Source: an uncultured Clostridium sp.
GTDB taxonomy: Bacteria; Bacillota; Clostridia; Oscillospirales; Acutalibacteraceae
Length of the DNA stretch: 64,000 nt
Reading direction: 5' to 3'
Assembly (NCBI GenBank): GCA_958422185.1
Contig: CATZNW010000008.1
Location: 1 to 64,000 of the forward strand
Below are positions 61,180 through 64,000 of the stretch, piece by piece (position 1 is the first letter of the stretch; every line of letters begins with the position of its first letter). A program made the translations under genes and the position numbers. A model generated the notes under the pieces. The model was given only the letters and a program-made list of their open reading frames with translations. It had not been told where the DNA came from and searched no databases.

Positions 61180-62321
61180 TCGGCGTCAAGAATAAAGGAT
61201 TCTATTCCGCCTTCCTCCAAAACAGTTTTTATTTCCCCGGTGTTGCCGGAGGAGCTTACCATATAGATCTTGTCATTCCCAAGTTCTTCGTCAAACAGGC
61301 TCAGAATCCTTTGGCTTGCGGGGGGATCCATGGTCTCCTGTTCGTCATTTTCCTCATCGCTGTTTTCATTGTTATCATTGTCTTCGTTCCGGCCTGCAAC
61401 AGCCTGGCTCAGCGAATCGGCTATATCTATGTTTATACCCTCAAGCAGCTTTATATTTGTGCCTATATCCTCATAAAGTCTTGCGGCAAGGCTGTCAAAC
61501 CCGTCTGAAAATCCGCTGCCGGCGCTTTCGGGTATATCCGTGCTGCGCAGTACGAAAACGGTAACTCCCATCTCTGCGGCTTCAGCAATAATGTCCTTAA
61601 TATATTTATAGACCGTTTCTGAATTGGGATTCAGATAAGTGTTTCCGCGTGAATCTTCATACGGTATGCCGTTATCATCAAGCACCGCAACTGAGCGGTC
61701 CTGCCTTGGCACAAGATTGTCAAGATAACAGTTGACAATCCCCACCGTAAGTATATCCTGTTCTCCAAGCAGCAGGGCGGAATTGCGCAGATCGGTCGCT
61801 TCATATGCCGCAGCGCTGTAAGCGTCAACGGTTGCCAGCGCGCTGCGGTATCCTATAGTACCGTTTTCTCTTTTTATGTCTATCGCAACACTGTTGTATG
61901 CACCGCCCGTCAGCTTTGAGATAACGGAATCAAGAATCACGGATCCGTCCATTGAAATACTGTCCTCATATGCGCAGTGCAGATTTAACTTAACCTCATT
62001 TATAGCGTCGCTTGGCGCCGCGTTCGTTGCCGCATTCATTTCCGGCATGCCGTTTCGCAGCATAAAAACGTCCATTCCGGTGTATCCTGCGCCTATTATC
62101 AGCAGGCATAAAACAGCCGTTCCCAGTCTTTTAAGCAAAGTGCGCGCCTGTGCCTTATGCTTGCGTTTTTTCTTTATCTTGGGGCGCATGTAGTCAAATT
62201 TATCGGAATAAATACCTTCGTCCGAAACATATTTGTCCGCAAAATCGACCGGATATCCCTTTTCTTCTTCGGTCCATCGGGTGTTGCGCTTTACATTTTT
62301 GTAAAAGCGTTTTTTCTTCAT
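61176..62321 (-). CDS. membrane-anchored DUF4015-like putative glycoside hydrolase
   Basis: A 381-residue protein with a basic cytoplasmic start, a membrane helix (LGTAVLCLLIIGAGYTGMDV, about 67-87), and a TIM-barrel-like domain. YNSVAIDIKRENGTIGY and YLNPNSETVYKYIKDI are typical of the putative glycosidase family DUF4015. An acidic low-complexity insert (NEDNDNNENSDEENDEQE) lies near 325-345. It starts at the rpe stop (TAATG) and overlaps the next gene by 4 bases. Confidence 0.75.
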   Translation of the reverse strand: MKKKRFYKNVKRNTRWTEEEKGYPVDFADKYVSDEGIYSDKFDYMRPKIKKKRKHKAQARTLLKRLGTAVLCLLIIGAGYTGMDVFMLRNGMPEMNAATNAAPSDAINEVKLNLHCAYEDSISMDGSVILDSVISKLTGGAYNSVAIDIKRENGTIGYRSALATVDAYSAAAYEATDLRNSALLLGEQDILTVGIVNCYLDNLVPRQDRSVAVLDDNGIPYEDSRGNTYLNPNSETVYKYIKDIIAEAAEMGVTVFVLRSTDIPESAGSGFSDGFDSLAARLYEDIGTNIKLLEGINIDIADSLSQAVAGRNEDNDNNENSDEENDEQETMDPPASQRILSLFDEELGNDKIYMVSSSGNTGEIKTVLEEGGIESFILDAE

Positions 62322-62971
62322 TATTCTTTCACACTCTTTGCGTTTTCTTTTAGCATGGCAATCGTTTTTTCAGGCTCTTTGCTTTGGAATACTGCGCTGC
62401 CGGCAACAAATACATTTGCTCCCGCCTCAGACGCAGTCTTTATGGTCTCTGCATTTATTCCGCCGTCGACCTCAATATCCAAGTCCGCGGCAGCAGCCCG
62501 TATCTCTTTTATTTTCGGCATCATATCCGCCATAAAGCTCTGCCCGCCGAATCCGGGCTCCACAGTCATTACAAGAACCATGGAAAGTCTGTCTATATAA
62601 GGCAAAACTGCGCTTGCGGGCGTTTTTGGCTTGATTGCAAGCGCAGCCCTGCATCCGCATTCTGTTATTTTGCTGATCGTTTCTTCCGTGTCGCTTTCGC
62701 TTTCTATGTGAAAGCATATGATATCAGCGCCGGCGTCCGCAAAATCCTCTATATATTTCAGGGGCTCAGAGATCATAAGATGCACGTCAAAGGGCACGTC
62801 GGTCACGGATCTGATCGCTTTGATGACCGGCGCTCCTATTGAAATGTTCGGCACAAAATGGCCGTCCATCACATCCAGGTGAATATACTGCGCGCCGCTG
62901 CATTTTTTTAATTCCGTTTCCAGGTTGGCATAGTCGGCCGCCAGAACGGACGGTGCGATTTTTATTTTCAT
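62321..62971 (-). CDS. rpe: ribulose-phosphate 3-epimerase
   Basis: A 216-residue TIM-barrel epimerase (ribulose-5-phosphate to xylulose-5-phosphate). Conserved: IAPSVLAADYANL, HLDVMDGHFVPN, TVEPGFGGQSF and VDGGIN. ATG 62971 follows GAGG; a TTG at 62986 precedes the site. It begins an operon with two envelope genes of unknown role. Confidence 0.94.
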   Translation of the reverse strand: MKIKIAPSVLAADYANLETELKKCSGAQYIHLDVMDGHFVPNISIGAPVIKAIRSVTDVPFDVHLMISEPLKYIEDFADAGADIICFHIESESDTEETISKITECGCRAALAIKPKTPASAVLPYIDRLSMVLVMTVEPGFGGQSFMADMMPKIKEIRAAAADLDIEVDGGINAETIKTASEAGANVFVAGSAVFQSKEPEKTIAMLKENAKSVKE

Positions 62972-63145
62972 CAAAATTCCTCGCAAAATTCTTATCTTAT
63001 ATTATATAAACAATTATATTATACATATGTTAAAAGTTAAAATCAACCTCAAAATAGAGAGCCTTCTTTACAGTTTTATCGCTGTTTTTTAACCATAAGT
63101 TCATTCTTTAATTTCTCTCAGTGTAAAAATAACGGATCATTACAT

Positions 63146-63180
63146 AAAAAAGACCTGAACAAAATGTTCAAGCCTTTTTT
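63146..63180 (-). terminator. terminator of the surface-protein gene
   Basis: A 16-bp arm pair including TGAACA/TGTTCA and A/T runs, with two wobble pairs on the minus strand, just after the stop at 63196. Confidence 0.7.
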
Positions 63181-63195
63181 CTTTATAAATTTGAT

Positions 63196-64000
63196 TTATT
63201 GCTTTTCTTTTTTTCTTAGGATTATGATGGCACTTCCTGCAGCCAGAACTGCCGCAAGTGCTAACACTGCGCGCGGCGCACCGGTTGACGGAGATGTTTC
63301 GGAGGCGCTATTTTGTGATGGGCTTTCCTGTTTTATATTTTCCGGATCACCGTTCGCAGCAGTATCTGTTTTCGGAGCATCTGTAGTCGGATTCCCGGTG
63401 CTTGACGTTGGTTCTTCAGGTGAATCAGTGGCAGGCTCATCGGCAACAGTGCCCCCGATAATCGTAAGTGTTGTTGATACAGTGCCGTTTGTATAGTTTA
63501 AAGCAACATTATGTTCGCCCGGTTCCAATGTATCAAGGTAATCTGAATTGAAAGTGAGAATGGTTGAGCTCTGTGCCAGAGTATAACTATCCTCATCAAC
63601 AATATTTCCGTCTACAGCAACATTTATAAAATTCGCTAATTTATAGGTGCAGTGAATCGTCGCGCCGGTTCCTGAGCCTATTGTATATTCCGTGTCCGTG
63701 CCGTCTGTAATTATCGGTTCATCAATATTAATAAAACTATATCCTTTTTCTTCGGCATACATTTGTGCTGTTGAATTTTTATAGCCATAAATAGTAAAAT
63801 CAGTTAAATTATAGCGTTCTTCCCCATTAGAACATACAAAACTATCATATATCTTGCAATCTTTATTTAGTATAACTGCGTATTCTAATGATGTGCAATC
63901 AATAAAAGCCTCAGATCCTAACCATTCGACACTTTATGGAATTATAATATTGGTTAAACTCTCACAGCCTTCAAATGCCCATTGAGATATCCGTGTTACA
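63196..64000 (-). pseudogene. BspA-like leucine-rich-repeat surface protein, C-terminal part, with in-frame stop
   Basis: The frame enters from the right edge as LRR_5/BspA-type repeats (ISQWAFEGCESLTNIIIP, then TAA at 63934-63936, then SVEWLGSEAFIDCTSLEYAV). It continues openly to 63196 through a CBM_X2-like beta domain (about 63700-63450), a Thr/Pro/Ser-rich wall-spanning stretch, and a sorting signal-like end: SPSTGAP, hydrophobic helix, RKKEKQ. TAA replaces the usual charged residue of the IIIPxSV motif, suggesting a single-base nonsense mutation. A shorter product from ATG 63762 would lack a signal peptide. The gene start is outside the window. Confidence 0.75.

Noticed and set aside
1..64000. 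CRISPR arrays, rRNA, tRNA, insertion sequences
   Set aside because: No regularly spaced repeats, rRNA segments or transposase genes were found on reading the window. Short tRNA-like folds cannot be excluded without a covariance search.

Overview
The window is chromosomal DNA from a low-to-moderate GC member of the Bacillota, most likely a gut-type Clostridia of the Oscillospiraceae/Ruminococcaceae kind. Signs of this are Gram-positive ribosome binding sites (AGGAGG), frequent TTG and GTG starts, sigma-A promoters with 17-bp spacers, MgtE, QueH, DUF1846 and DUF4830 proteins, and a BspA-type surface protein with a sortase-like tail. The genus cannot be fixed from sequence alone.

Layout: 1-3135 holds purA and guaA. 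From 3124 to 19181 lies a 16-kb integrative and mobilizable element inserted in the 3' end of guaA. The sequence GAGTGGGAAT (codons E-W-E of guaA) is repeated at both ends, and the right copy still reads GAG TGG GAA TAA, followed by what was probably guaA's own terminator. The mobility half (3.1-9.0 kb) has a repressor with operators, an excisionase-like protein, a tyrosine integrase, two MobC/RHH-like proteins, a RepA-like ATPase, iteron-like repeats, an oriT-like hairpin cluster, a MOBP relaxase and TnpV. The cargo half (9.1-18.8 kb) looks like a defence island. It carries a DNA-base-hypermodification-type gene that seems to start at ACG, a divergent HTH / radical SAM / HD-domain operon that I do not recognise as a named system, a decayed HTH gene, a BsuBI/PstI-type restriction-modification pair and a PHP-ATPase of the TrlF type. 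The 9.1-13.3 kb part is visibly more AT-rich than the rest.

19.2-34.7 kb is ordinary chromosome with transport and metabolism genes: a methyltransferase, a GPH-type transporter with a long helical tail next to an intracellular sialidase, a MATE exporter with a flavin-fold protein, small regulators, an acetyltransferase, DUF1846 plus pyrG, an MFS transporter and gap.

34.8-57 kb is dominated by cell-envelope and information genes. A membrane HTH-DUF4097 regulator and galM are followed by an FHA / FtsW-RodA / PBP operon running into hflX and rsuA. Next come a CdaR/PucR-type regulator and ftsE-ftsX with three consecutive EnvC-like coiled-coil M23 proteins, then queH, rarA, nth, a shikimate-kinase-like gene and guaB. 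56-64 kb has two glycerophosphodiester phosphodiesterases flanking a nitroreductase, mgtE, a translationally coupled rpe / DUF4015-like / cadherin-like operon, and the end of a BspA-like surface protein with an in-frame stop.

Three purine genes (purA, guaA, guaB) lie in the window but in separate transcription units. The most promising candidate for an undescribed system is 9138-13204 within the integrated element.
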